Source of the DNA: Tritrichomonas musculus
Taxonomy: Eukaryota; Parabasalia; Tritrichomonadida; Tritrichomonadidae
Reading direction: 5' to 3'
Length of the DNA: 64,000 bases
Assembly (NCBI GenBank): GCA_039105265.1
Contig: JAPFFF010000037.1
Coordinates: 1,393,501 to 1,457,500 of the forward strand
How positions within the stretch are numbered: position 1 is the stretch's first letter; each line of letters opens with the position of its first letter. A program made the translations under genes and the position numbers. Below the pieces are notes generated by a model. It worked only from the letters and a program-made list of their open reading frames with translations, made no database searches and was not told where the DNA came from. Positions 1 through 10,109 of the stretch are shown here, piece by piece.

Positions 1-800
1 CTATTGAAAACTATGCATTCAAAGGATGCAATTCATTATCATCAATTTCACTTCCATCATCCATAAAGACGATAGGTCAAAATGTTTTTTATAATTGTAT
101 GACACTACATATAAAAGGCGACATTATTATTATTCCAGATAATACATTTTATTCGTGTGAATCATTGACCGAGATCATCCTTCCTCCATCAGTCACATCT
201 ATTGGAAGTAATTCTTTCAAGGACTGCAATTTTCTTGCAAGTATAACGATTTCTCCATCAGTAACAACTATTGGAAGTTATTCTTTTGAAAACTGCAGTT
301 CATTGACAGAAATCATAATTCCTTCTTCAGTTTCAACAATTAAAAACAGAGCATTCAGTAATTGTTCATCGTTGACCAAAATAACAATTCCTTCTTCAGT
401 TTCAGAAATTGGTGAATTTGCATTCAGTGATTGTTCATCATTAGAAGAAATAGAAATTCCACCTTCAATAACCAAAATTAACTATGGCCTTTTCAATCAA
501 TGTTCATCGTTAAAACGAATATTTATTCCATCTTCTGTGCAGTCAATCGGATCTTATGCATTTGAAAAATGCAAATCACTGGAAGAAATAACGATTTCTT
601 CATCTGTAATTAAAATGGATTCCTATGCTTTTTATGAATGTTCATCATTGTCCCAAGTGTCAATTCTTTCTTCTGAAATTTATTTTGGGGATAGAGTTTT
701 TGATAACTGCTCGAAGTTGAAAGAAATATCAGTTCCCTATTCAGCGAAAATAGAAAAACCCTATTCATTTCCATCAGATGTACAAATAATACGAAAATGA
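1..800 (+). CDS. BspA-like LRR protein, 3' part (5' end outside window)
   Basis: The reading frame is already open at base 3 and ends at the TGA at 798-800, so this is the C-terminal ~265 residues of a longer gene. It is built entirely of ~23-residue LRR_5/BspA-type units with the pattern ITIPSSVxxIGxxAFxxCSSL, and ends in the same QIIRK tail as the full-length relative at 22832-25396. By analogy the missing part would be a BTB-like domain and a coiled coil. There is no transmembrane segment or anchor at the C-terminus. LRR_5 repeats usually bind proteins; the partner is unknown. The first ATG inside the window (99) is internal and is not a start. It lies in the same orientation as the next BspA gene. 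Confidence 0.8.
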   Translation, partial: IENYAFKGCNSLSSISLPSSIKTIGQNVFYNCMTLHIKGDIIIIPDNTFYSCESLTEIILPPSVTSIGSNSFKDCNFLASITISPSVTTIGSYSFENCSSLTEIIIPSSVSTIKNRAFSNCSSLTKITIPSSVSEIGEFAFSDCSSLEEIEIPPSITKINYGLFNQCSSLKRIFIPSSVQSIGSYAFEKCKSLEEITISSSVIKMDSYAFYECSSLSQVSILSSEIYFGDRVFDNCSKLKEISVPYSAKIEKPYSFPSDVQIIRK

Positions 801-1343
801 AATTTTTAAATAAAATTCTAATTTGTCTATTTTCTTTTCTTTATTAAAAACAGAATAATGACAACTCTCATTACATAAGAGTTTTTATATTAACACAATT
901 CAATTGTAAGATAATTGAAAACAAAGCATTTAATTGGAAGTTTGGATGAATGAAAAACAAGCAAAGAAATCATTCTTGATTCACTCATCAAAATTGAAGA
1001 TTGACATTTTATCTTTATCTTAATTCTCAATTCCAGAGCGAATAAGTTCATTAAATCAAACAGTCATTGAATAAAGAAACAAAACAATCAAAATATGAGA
1101 AAGCAGTCAAATGGAAACAACAAGTGAAATTAGAAGCTAAACTGGGATTCAAAAGTCGGACCACTTTCAACCTTATATTGGCCTTTTGCGCGGTTATTTT
1201 ATTTTTCGTCTTCTCGATTTAGAACACTTTTCCATTCAATTAGTGGTCTGAGTTTTGATTCTTCTCAATTTTGCATTTTTCATTGCAAAAATAATAAAAA
1301 AATTGAATAAAAAGATTTTTTTATTGAATGAAAAATAAAAAAG
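801..1343. other. intergenic spacer between two BspA genes
   Basis: AT-rich sequence without a convincing gene. It replaces the promoter and BTB-coding part that the downstream LRR gene has in its full-length relative. The only structure I see is the imperfect inverted repeat at 1150-1257, listed separately. Confidence 0.5.
1150..1257. repeat. possible short foldback/MITE, ~108 bp
   Basis: CAAAAGTCGGACCACT at 1150-1165 is matched, inverted and with two mismatches, by AGTGGTCTGAGTTTTG at 1242-1257. The interior is non-coding. The termini resemble those of Tc1/mariner-derived MITEs, but no second copy is visible in the window. Confidence 0.3.
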
Positions 1344-3491
1344 ATGAAAAAGAAATGTCTTCCATCATTTGATCGAATTTTGAAGAAACATCTGAAGAAT
1401 AATAACAACGAAAAGAAAGACAAGAAAGATAAAGAAGATGAAATGATGAAAATATTGTTTTCATATCTTGACAAATATGGCGGAGAAGCATCGGTTTTAT
1501 TCTCGAATGTTGATTTTTCTCAACAACGGCTTGAAGTGATGACATGTTTACTTGATAAATATTCAAATATTTTTGACTTCAGCATGATTAATTCGACCCT
1601 TTTGAAGACGACCAGAGAAATGATGAGTGAAATGAGTAAAATGCGATCAGAATATTCTAAGAATATTAATGAGATGAAAGAACTCTTCAAAACACAACGA
1701 TCGGAAATTGAAGAAGTTAAGCAAGAATATTTAAAAATGAAAGAAGAAGAAACGAAACGAACTGAAGAACGACGAATAATATTTGAACAAGAAGTTGAAC
1801 GAATGAAAGAGAAGACGAAACAACAGGGAACAGAATTTGAATCAGAACTTCAACGAATGAAAAAGAAACAAGAAGAAATTCTTGATTCAAAGAAGATTGC
1901 AAAATATCAAGAAATACTTCGAGACACGATCACTAACGACGAATATCAAAACATGAAAGAAGAATCGAAACAATATATTTTTGACGAGATCATTCAAAAT
2001 CGCAATCACAATCAAGAACAAGTACAAGAACAAGAAGAAAATACAAATCAAAACAAATCAATAGAAAAATCAATACAAAAGTCGCCAGATTGTTTGTCAA
2101 ATCGAATTTCATGCATGATGAATTTTGTTAAAGAAACAAAAATATTTGATAATAATGAAGAACAAGAAATCAAATTCATCAAAGAAAACATCAACGAACC
2201 AAACATTTCATTTGACATGATTGAACGAATATATGAACATAATCATATTGAGAGAAATATTTTTGAAATGATGAATAATTTCTCAGAAATCATAATTGAA
2301 ATCAAATATCCATCGAAATCATATCAAGGACTGATTGAAATATTTTCAAAAATGAACGAAAAACATTTTAAAGAATTTTCTCGAATCAAACTTTTTATTT
2401 GTTTTTCAAATGTTGAATACATTGAATATGACCATCAACGAAATCAACTGATAAATGAAATCAAGATTGAATCAACAGTTAAAAGAATTAACGACAATGC
2501 GTTTTTAGGATGTCCTAAATTAAGAATTGTTGAAATATCAGAAGGAGTTAAGGAAATTGGTTCGAATGCATTCAGCAGTTGTTTATCATTGGCACGAGTT
2601 TCTCTTCCTAATTCAATCAGTATTCTCAAAGTTGGAACATTTTCATTTTGTAAATCATTGACCGAAATTTCAATTCCACCATCAGTTACATCTATTGAAA
2701 ACTATGTATTCAAAGGATGCAATTCATTATCATCAATTTCACTTCCATCATCCATAAAGACGATAGGTCAAAATGTTTTTTATGATTGTATGACATTACA
2801 TATAAAAGGCGACATTATTATTATTCCAGAAAGAACCTTTTATTCGTGTGAATCATTGACAAAGATCACCATTCCTCATTCAATAACATCTATTGGAAGA
2901 TATTCTTTCAAAAACTGTTATTCACTTGAAAGTGTAACAATCCCTCCATCAGTAACAACTATTGGATATTATGCTTTTGAAAACTGCAGTTCATTGACAG
3001 AAATCATAATTCCTTCCTCAGTTTCAAAAATTGAGAACAATGCATTCAGCTATTGTTCATCATTGACAGAAATAAAAATTCCTTCTTCAGTTTCGGAAAT
3101 TGGTGATTCAGCATTCAGTGATTGTTCATCATTAGAAGAAATAGAAATTTCACCTTCAATAACCAAAATTAACAATCGAGTTTTCTATCATTGTTCATCG
3201 TTAAAACGAATATTTATTCCATCGTCTGTGCAGTCAATCGGATTTGATGCATTTAGAGAATGCAACTCACTGGAAGAAATAAAGATATCATCATCTATAA
3301 TTAAGATGGATTCTTGTGCTTTTGCTGATTGTTCATCATTGTCACAAGTGTCTATTCTTTCTTCTGAAATTTATTTTGGAGATAATGCTTTTAGTTGCTG
3401 CAAAAAGTTGAAAGAAATATATGTTCCCTATTCAGCGAAAATAAAGGAATCCTATTCATATCCATCAAAAAAAACTATAATAAGAAAATGA
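1344..3491 (+). CDS. coiled-coil BspA-like LRR protein, N-terminally truncated paralog
   Basis: 715 residues. From about residue 9 it matches the 854-residue paralog at 22832-25396, so the first ~190 residues (the BTB-like domain) are missing. The upstream DNA is unrelated, and a new ATG at 1344 directly precedes the homologous part (the first ATG after an in-frame TGA). Residues ~75-235 form a charged coiled coil rich in K/E/Q/R; residues ~375-715 are LRR_5 repeats ending in IIRK. No signal peptide or transmembrane segment is visible. The frame is intact, so it may be expressed if a promoter was captured; otherwise it is a 5'-truncated copy. A kinase pseudogene follows on the opposite strand. 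Confidence 0.7.
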   Translation: MKKKCLPSFDRILKKHLKNNNNEKKDKKDKEDEMMKILFSYLDKYGGEASVLFSNVDFSQQRLEVMTCLLDKYSNIFDFSMINSTLLKTTREMMSEMSKMRSEYSKNINEMKELFKTQRSEIEEVKQEYLKMKEEETKRTEERRIIFEQEVERMKEKTKQQGTEFESELQRMKKKQEEILDSKKIAKYQEILRDTITNDEYQNMKEESKQYIFDEIIQNRNHNQEQVQEQEENTNQNKSIEKSIQKSPDCLSNRISCMMNFVKETKIFDNNEEQEIKFIKENINEPNISFDMIERIYEHNHIERNIFEMMNNFSEIIIEIKYPSKSYQGLIEIFSKMNEKHFKEFSRIKLFICFSNVEYIEYDHQRNQLINEIKIESTVKRINDNAFLGCPKLRIVEISEGVKEIGSNAFSSCLSLARVSLPNSISILKVGTFSFCKSLTEISIPPSVTSIENYVFKGCNSLSSISLPSSIKTIGQNVFYDCMTLHIKGDIIIIPERTFYSCESLTKITIPHSITSIGRYSFKNCYSLESVTIPPSVTTIGYYAFENCSSLTEIIIPSSVSKIENNAFSYCSSLTEIKIPSSVSEIGDSAFSDCSSLEEIEISPSITKINNRVFYHCSSLKRIFIPSSVQSIGFDAFRECNSLEEIKISSSIIKMDSCAFADCSSLSQVSILSSEIYFGDNAFSCCKKLKEIYVPYSAKIKESYSYPSKKTIIRK

Positions 3492-3614
3492 AAATTTATT
3501 AATAAAATCCTAATCTTTTAAGATAACAATAATGATTATTATTTTTTTGAGTTTGTAAATGGATGTTGAATCAGAGAAAAATGTCTATTAGTTTCTTTTC
3601 TGGCTTAATTGGAA

Positions 3615-4790
3615 TTATTTAATGAAAAGACTTATTAATATGTAAAAACTGTATATATGAAACATAATTATTATACCTCGGAAGGGGTGTTTATTAAAAG
3701 TATTTTTATTTTCATGTTTTACTGATTTGGGAATTTCAAGAACTTTATAGTAATCTTTCGTCAATTTATTACATATTACTTCAAAACTAGGTCGATCTTT
3801 GGGATTAAAACTTTTACATGAATTGATCAATTCTGTAGAATAAGATGTGAATGTTGAAGGAATTTCGGTTTGGTTCATAATTCCTTTCGTCGTCATTTCA
3901 TTTTTTGGCATTTTTCCTCCATTCAAAACAAAGAAAAGCAGTATACAAAATGAATAAACATCAATATTTTCATCATAATTGTATTCATTCACAATTTCTG
4001 GTGCCATGTATTGTAATGTTCAAAGACCACCTGTCATCGTTAATGTTTGTTGTTCACTTGGTGTCATTACTTTAGAGATACAAAAATCACATATTTTAAT
4101 GATTCCATTTTCATCAATTAAGATATCAGAAGGTTTCAAATCACAATGAATGATTTTCTTGAAGTGAAAATATTTCATTCCTTCAGCCATTTGATAAATA
4201 ATGAATGAAATTTGTGTCTTTGATAATGATTTGTTTTTAATCGCACAATCTAAATCATTCACACAATGTTCAAGAAGAATTGATGGAAGATTCGTTTCAT
4301 CACTCAAGAAGATTCCATATGTTTTCAGAACATTTGGATGATTGAGCATTTTCAAGATTTCATGTTCTTTCATAAAAATTTGTAAGTTTTCTTGATTCAG
4401 TTGGTTCATTATTTTAAGAAAATATATTTGTCTGACAATATCTGTCTTGCTTACTTCGTAAACAGTTCCACTTGCACCATTTCCAAGTTCTTTAATTCTT
4501 TCAAGATTTTTGATCGTTTATAAATCTAAAATTTGAATCATGTTAGATTTTTGATTTGTTCTTTGATTGCTTGGCGATTTTGCTTGACTTTCATTTCTCT
4601 CTTTCAATAAGTTCTCAAGTTCTTGAATTCTTTTCTTAAACTGTTTTCTTCATTTGATCTAATTCTGAATCACTGGAATTAAAAGAACTTGATCTTAATC
4701 TTTTGATGGTTACTTCTTGTTCTACAGATAATTGATATAAACGGTCGACTTCTTTATTCTGTACTTGGATCTGAAAGGCAGATCTGATTG
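3615..4790 (-). pseudogene. protein kinase pseudogene with N-terminal coiled coil
   Basis: The minus strand encodes in order: a coiled coil (QNKEVDRLYQLSVEQ region), a linker with AKSPSN, a glycine loop (ELGNGASGTVYEV), a beta-3 lysine in YFLKIM, a catalytic loop IHCDLKPSDILI, CDFCIS in place of DFG, and MAPEIV followed by DVYSF and the RPSF helix. The frame is broken: a TGA lies between TGGL and TLQYMAPE (about 4018), a TAA lies just before TIKNLERIK (about 4520), and a frame change occurs in the coiled coil (about 4645). The HRD arginine and DFG glycine are both cysteines. Its 5' half recurs at ~12.55 and ~22.4 kb, each time divergent from a BTB-coil-LRR gene. Confidence 0.75.
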
Positions 4791-4883
4791 TTTTTTTTAA
4801 GAGAGTAAATGGTCATAAATTCGTTTTATTATTTTGAAAAAGTTTATATAGTTTTAAATAAAATAAAATAAAAATAAATAAAA

Positions 4884-5567
4884 ATGGAAGATTCGAGTTT
4901 ATCTGTCCAGTTGAAGAAAAATAAAACAAGAGATCATAAATTTTTTGTTTATAAAGATAAGAAATATCCTTTCAATTTCAATCTTTTCAAAGAAAATTCA
5001 AATTACTTTTACAAAAATCGAAAACATCTAAAGAAAGTTAAAGAAATCAAACTTTTGAATGAATATGAAGAGGATAATATAGAACTGAGTGAAGAAATCA
5101 TCAAAACATTCATCTCAAGTTGTCAAAACGATATTTTTGAAATTAATAAATCGAATGCGATTGAACTTCAATTTTTATCAATGAAATACGAAGTTGACGA
5201 ACTGAAATCGATTACGCACGAATACATTGAAAATAATCACGAATCTCTTCTAATGAAATCATTTTTATTTAAAACACGTCATTTGATAAATAATAAAGAA
5301 AACGAAAATATAAATTATGATACGAGCAACGAAGAAGAAATCATTTCGAAACATTTATATGAATACATCAACGACAAAGAACTCTGTCTCCTCCCGATTG
5401 AAGCATTTGATCGAATTTCGAAGAAACATTTGAAGAATAATAACAACGAAATGAAAGACAAGAAAGATGAAAAAGACAAAGAAGATGAAATGATGAAAAT
5501 ATTGTTTTCATATCTTGACAAATATGGCGGAGAAGCATCGATTTTATTCTCAAATGCAAATTCGTAA
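4884..5567 (+). pseudogene. BTB-like/coiled-coil N-terminus of a BspA gene, cut off
   Basis: 227 residues nearly identical to the first ~225 residues of the full-length gene at 22832. A BTB-like region (FFVYKDKKYPFNFNLF, then a KSNAIELQFLSMKYEV segment typical of trichomonad BTB/BACK proteins) is followed by the start of the coiled coil. Homology stops after LFSN at about 5560, where the inverted repeat arm begins, and the frame closes two codons later. The ATG at 4884 is the same start as at 13000 and 22832, with an A-rich leader. The gene was evidently interrupted by insertion or rearrangement of the repeat block at 5566-8320. Confidence 0.7.
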
Positions 5568-5679
5568 AATAAAAACTAATTTCATGTAATTTGAATTGAA
5601 ATGTAATTAAATCATCTTCATCATGATAAATTGCATTATTATCAGATTGATGAATAGCTTCAATCTCTGAGTTACTCAT
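5566..5679 (-). pseudogene. inverted 5' fragment of the BTB-like/LC8 fusion gene
   Basis: Reading leftward from an ATG at 5679 the frame encodes MSNSEIEAIHQSDNN and onward, the same start as the genes at 8214 and 17798. After about 38 codons homology ends and the frame runs into the antisense of the BTB-coil gene. It is a by-product of the inverted arm. Confidence 0.7.
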
Positions 5680-6585
5680 AGTTCTATCTTAAATTTTATT
5701 GCAATTAAAAAAAAAAATGTGAGATAAAATAGATGACAAAATAAAAGTGGAAAAAAAGAAAAAAAATTTCAAAATTGAATTAAAAAAAATTTCCAAAAAA
5801 AAAAATTGTGAGAAATAATAAGTGGCACAATAAAAAGTGGGAAAAATGGAAAAAAAAAAAAAAAAAAGTGGAAAAAAGGAAAAAAAAAGTGTAAAACACC
5901 GAAAAAGTCAGAAGCCCAAATAAAATATATATTAATTATATTTCCATGGAGATTATAATGGCGCAATTTTTATAAAAAAATTCTTTTTTCATGCACGATA
6001 TCTAATTTAGACGCAACAAACTCCATGAGAAAAAAGTTTGTAAGCACGCAAACATTGTAGAAAATTGAATTTTACGTTGAACCTTGTCATATAAAATGCA
6101 AATTCGTATATTTTTAGATAAGTTTTAATTTAATCGAAATCTTCAATTTCCTACATCAATAAAATAAGAAAAAATATTTACATATTATCAAATAATGATT
6201 CGTATATATATAATTTAGTATATTTTTATTAGTAATTTACAGATTGATTTATGAATATTTTTGATAAATTGTATAATTTCAGAGTGATTTTTACAATTTA
6301 TCAAAAATTTATTAAAAAGTGATCATTTGATGGTGAAATTTGGATTTTTTTCAATCTACTTATGCCATTACACCATCTTTCTTTCTTTTTTTTTTAAATG
6401 AGAAATGATCGTTTTTTCATTTTTTGAATAAGATCATTGAAATAATATGAAATATTTTTATCTTGCTTGTATCTTTACACAACTTATTGTTTTTCTTAAT
6501 TTTGGAACTTTAGTTGGAGATTTTTTTGATAAAAATTGAACTAATTTTTAAATATTGGAATTTTGATAATTAAAACTACTATGGA

Positions 6586-6816
6586 TTAATTCAATACATT
6601 CATTTGCAACTTTTTGAATGTCAATATCGTTATCAATGTCAATGTTCTATTGATAATTAAAACAAGCTCCCCCTGGATGTGATCTTCCAGCAATAGGTAA
6701 TTCTTTCTTTGATTTTTAATTGAATTTTTCAAGAATTCCATTAAAGAAGATTCGATAAGTTCTCGAGAGTGCAAATATATTATGATATCTGAGTTTTCTT
6801 TCAAGAATTCACTCAT
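6586..6816 (-). pseudogene. small unidentified coding relic (copy A)
   Basis: An ATG at 6816 opens 76 codons (MSEFLKENSDIIIYLHSREL and onward). The same DNA in another frame then reads DIQKVANECIELIHSSFNY before a stop, suggesting the remains of a frame-shifted gene rather than a real small protein. A second copy is at 16636-16866. I do not recognise the family; the acidic, Ile/Asn-rich style resembles trichomonad ankyrin or BTB proteins. The 5' edge abuts the 383-bp MITE. Confidence 0.25.
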
Positions 6817-6826
6817 TTTTATTTTA

Positions 6827-7209
6827 TACCCTTCTCCCACATAATTTCGCACAAGGGTAATTTTATAAAAGGGTAATTTATATAGAAAAAAGTACGTTTA
6901 TTTTAATAATATTACAAGAAAATGATTTATTTGGGGAAGTTCTTGAGATCGTGAAATATAAACGAAATATGTTTATATATCGTTATTAAAGAATGATTGT
7001 ACAAATTTTCATCGAAATTTGTTAACCTCGATTTTCGAAATATTTAATTTTGTCTTCATTCATTAAATTTCAATGCACAATCTCTTTATATTGAATTTAA
7101 AATCCAAATACTATTATACATTTATGCTAACTATAAACTAGGTTTAAAAAAAATTACCCTTTTATTCTTTTAAAATTACCCTTGTGCGAAATTATGTGGG
7201 AAAAGGGTA
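6827..7209. mobile_element. 383-bp MITE with complex terminal inverted repeats (copy A)
   Basis: The left end reads TACCCTTCTCCCACATAATT and the right end, inverted, reads TACCCTTTTCCCACATAATT. Both continue with CGCACAAGGGTAATTTTA and a second AAAAGGGTAATTT block, giving inverted repeats of roughly 50 bp. The interior has no coding potential. The outermost TA could be a TA target duplication, as for Tc1/mariner-type insertion. An identical-length copy is at 16243-16625. Confidence 0.6.
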
Positions 7210-7343
7210 ATGTAATAAAAAGTGACAAAATAGCTTGTATTACCCTTCGGACGTAATTGGAATTTTAAAAAATTCAATGAAAAGTCGTATTTAAATGTAA
7301 AAATTGCCGAAATGAAACGTAATTACATAATATATATAAAAAT

Positions 7344-7420
7344 AAAAAAAAAGCAAAGCGGTTTAGTTTCGAACTCAATACTTTGGCCTCAAATTAATTT
7401 AACCTCTAAGCTAGAGCTCT
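7344..7420 (-). ncRNA. Pol III-like unit (A box, B box, T-run), tRNA-derived? (copy A)
   Basis: On the minus strand TAGCTTAGAGG (7403-7413) fits the tRNA A-box consensus, GAGTTCGAAAC (7366-7376) fits the B box, the two are 37 nt apart, and nine T residues follow (complement of 7344-7352), as a Pol III terminator would. The acceptor and D stems do not pair properly, so this is not a normal tRNA gene. It could be a decayed tRNA or a SINE head. The same unit, inverted, is at ~16050-16127. Confidence 0.3.
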
Positions 7421-8213
7421 CAAATTTGAAAGGATAAAATACTTATATTTAAAGATAATATCAAAAGTTATCATACAAAATTACAAATTTGTATGATAAA
7501 TGATACTGTTAAAAATCGAGCTCTTTTTACATTTACAGATGGTCTTGATGAGAATTCGAAGAATACAAAGACTTAATTACATAATAATCAAGTGAAAAAT
7601 ATGAAAATGTTTCAATATTAGATGACCCAAAGTTACAAATCGGCAATATAAATCAGCTTTCGGTTATTATTCAAAAAGATGACACTGATGAGTTCCAAAG
7701 AACAACATTGACATAGAGCATCAGAAAATCCTCATAATGTGCTTTGAAGATAACTAATTTTTCTTTTTCTCATTTTATATGACAAGGTTCAACGTAAAAT
7801 TCAATTTTCTACAATGTTTGCGTGCTTACAAACTTTTTTCTCATGGAGTTTGTTGCGTCTAAATTAGATATCGTGCGTGAAAAAAGAATTTTTTTATAAA
7901 AATTGCGCCATTATAATCTCCATGGAAATATAATTAATATATATTTTATTTGGGCTTCTGACTTTTTCGGTGTTTTACACTTTTTTTTTCCTTTTTTCCA
8001 CTTTTTTTTTTTTCCTTTTTTCCACTTTTTTTTTTTTTTTTTTTCCATTTTTCCCACTTTTTATTGTGCCACTTATTATTTCTCACAATTTTTTTTTTGG
8101 AAATTTTTTTTAATTCAATTTTGAAATTTTTTTTCTTTTTTTCCACTTTTATTTTGTCATCTATTTTATCTCACATTTTTTTTTTTAATTGCAATAAAAT
8201 TTAAGATAGAACT

Positions 8214-10109
8214 ATGAGTAACTCAGAGATTGAAGCTATTCATCAATCTGATAATAATGCAATTTATCATGATGAAGATGATTTAATTACATTTCAATTC
8301 AAATTACATGAAATTAGTTTTTATTTTACTCATTTATCCAGATTCTCGAAGTTTATTCGTGTTAACTATCGATTGCCAGATGTAAAAAATCGTTTTTATC
8401 ACGTTTTATGCGACTTTAAAGAAAAGCAAAATGTAACCACAGATAATATTATTTTATTCTTTAAACTTCTTCAAGATGATTTTAGGATCAGCCAAAATTT
8501 AACATATGATGAATATAAAGATCTTCTTAAATTGACCGAATTTCTACAAATCAAAATTTTGTTTAATAATCTTGATCAATATTTTAAAAGTCAAAATAAT
8601 GATATTGATTTTCAAATACAATTCATTTTACATGAGTCAAAAAGTAACGATGATATAACAAATACATCATTCCAATTAAATTATACGATTGAAAATCTTT
8701 TATCAACCAATGTTGTCAAATGTCTTCAAAACAAAAATTTTGCCGACATTCCAATTTCAATAATTCACAGAATCATTTTAAAAAGTGACAAAAAACTAAT
8801 ACCAAGTAATTTATTGTATGATTTCATTAAAAAGAAGATGAAACCATTTTTCCTTTTGCTCAGATTCCTTGATATTGAAAATCTTTCTGATGATAGATTT
8901 GAAGATCTGTGTGAAACTGTTTCTGATACAAACGGTTCTGGTAAACTTTATATGGAAAATCTTCAATGCAATATAAAATACATAATGAAACTGAAAAATG
9001 ATAATAAAGATTTAAAAAAAGTGAAAAAATCACTCAATAATACTAAAAAAAAATTGATTAGTGTTATATCACAGCAGGAAGATAAAATTAAAATTTTAGA
9101 ACACGAAAATTCAGAAAAACAAAATAAGATTGAAGAAATTGAAAAGAAACTTATCAATGAAAAAGAAAAACATAAAAAATATGTTGATGAAGAATCAATA
9201 CCTTTATGTGATAGAGGTGATTACAGCAAAGTAAATATTAGAAAAAATGGAATGAATGATGATCAAAAGGACTATGTGATAGATATTACTAAAAAAAGTC
9301 TCAACATGCATAAGGGTCATTTTGGATGTGCCAAATATATTAAAGATCAACTCGAAAACAAATATGATGGGAAATGGTGTGTTATTCTTCGTACAAAAAA
9401 TTATGGTGCTTCTTACGTTACTTATTATGATAAATGTTACATTTATTTCACAATTGGTGAATTTTGTGTCGTAATTTTCAAATCTAGTTTAGGTGATAAA
9501 TCAATACGCTTATATGATAAAGGAGATTACAGCAAAGTAAATATTATATCAAATGGAATGAATGATGATCAAAAGGACTATGTGATAGATATTACTAAAA
9601 AAAGTCTCAACATGCATAAGGATCATTTTGAATGTGCCAAATATATTAAAGATCAACTCGAAAACAAATATGATGATAATTGGTGTGTTATTCTTCGTAC
9701 AAAAAATTATGGCGATTCTGACTTTACTTATTATGATAAATGTTACATTTATTTCACAATTGGTGAATTTGGTGTCATGATTTTCAAATCTAGTTTAGGT
9801 GATAAATCAATACGCTTATATGATAAAGGAGATTACAGCAAAGTAAATATTATATCAAATGAAATGAATGATGATCAAAAGGACTATGTGATAGATATTA
9901 CTAAAAAAAGTCTCAACATGCATAAGGATCATTTTGAATGTGCCAAATATATTAAAGATCAACTCGAAAACAAATATGATGATTATTGGTGTGTTATTCT
10001 TCGTACAAAAAATTATGGTGCTTCTTACTTTAATTATTATGATAAATGTTACATTTATTTCAAAATTGGTGAATTTGGTGTCATGATTTTCAAATCTAGT
10101 TTAAAATAA
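8214..10109 (+). CDS. BTB-like/coiled-coil protein with three tandem dynein light chain (LC8) domains (copy A)
   Basis: 631 residues. Residues ~1-240 have the layout of trichomonad BTB/BACK-like proteins (DDLITFQF, FYFTHLSRFSKFIR, YDEYKDLLKLTEFLQI). Residues ~265-325 are a coiled coil with one 46-residue unit (LISVISQQEDKIKILEHE and onward). From residue 335 three units of exactly 102 residues each hold an LC8/DYNLL fold: GMNDDQKDYVIDITKKSL, AKYIKDQLENKYD, WCVIL, NYGASYVTYYDKCYIYF and VVIFKSS line up with the canonical NADM, AAYIKKEFDKKYN, WHCIV, NFGSYVTHETKHFIYF and LLFKSG. LC8 normally dimerises and bundles disordered partners into coiled coils, so this may be a built-in multivalent dimerisation hub. 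The LC8 assignment is strong; the BTB assignment is moderate. Confidence 0.85.
   Translation: MSNSEIEAIHQSDNNAIYHDEDDLITFQFKLHEISFYFTHLSRFSKFIRVNYRLPDVKNRFYHVLCDFKEKQNVTTDNIILFFKLLQDDFRISQNLTYDEYKDLLKLTEFLQIKILFNNLDQYFKSQNNDIDFQIQFILHESKSNDDITNTSFQLNYTIENLLSTNVVKCLQNKNFADIPISIIHRIILKSDKKLIPSNLLYDFIKKKMKPFFLLLRFLDIENLSDDRFEDLCETVSDTNGSGKLYMENLQCNIKYIMKLKNDNKDLKKVKKSLNNTKKKLISVISQQEDKIKILEHENSEKQNKIEEIEKKLINEKEKHKKYVDEESIPLCDRGDYSKVNIRKNGMNDDQKDYVIDITKKSLNMHKGHFGCAKYIKDQLENKYDGKWCVILRTKNYGASYVTYYDKCYIYFTIGEFCVVIFKSSLGDKSIRLYDKGDYSKVNIISNGMNDDQKDYVIDITKKSLNMHKDHFECAKYIKDQLENKYDDNWCVILRTKNYGDSDFTYYDKCYIYFTIGEFGVMIFKSSLGDKSIRLYDKGDYSKVNIISNEMNDDQKDYVIDITKKSLNMHKDHFECAKYIKDQLENKYDDYWCVILRTKNYGASYFNYYDKCYIYFKIGEFGVMIFKSSLK

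Larger units (their letters stand above)
5566..8320. repeat. foldback block: 0.55 kb inverted arms around a 1.65 kb centre
   Basis: 5566-6118 is the reverse complement, nearly base for base, of about 7766-8320. Both arms include the poly-T/poly-A-rich leader and the first ~35 codons of the LC8-fusion gene, so the left arm carries an inverted dead-end copy of that gene's start (ATG complement at 5677-5679). The centre, 6119-7765, recurs in the opposite orientation at about 15705-17355. Confidence 0.8.

Noticed and set aside
5769-5966. Phe-rich short frames in the T/A-run leader (also 7903-8124 and 17553-17801)
   Set aside because: They consist of homopolymer translation and change between copies with T-run length.
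7344-7420. Genuine tRNA gene
   Set aside because: A and B boxes and a T-run are present, but acceptor and D stems do not pair and the anticodon arm is poor.
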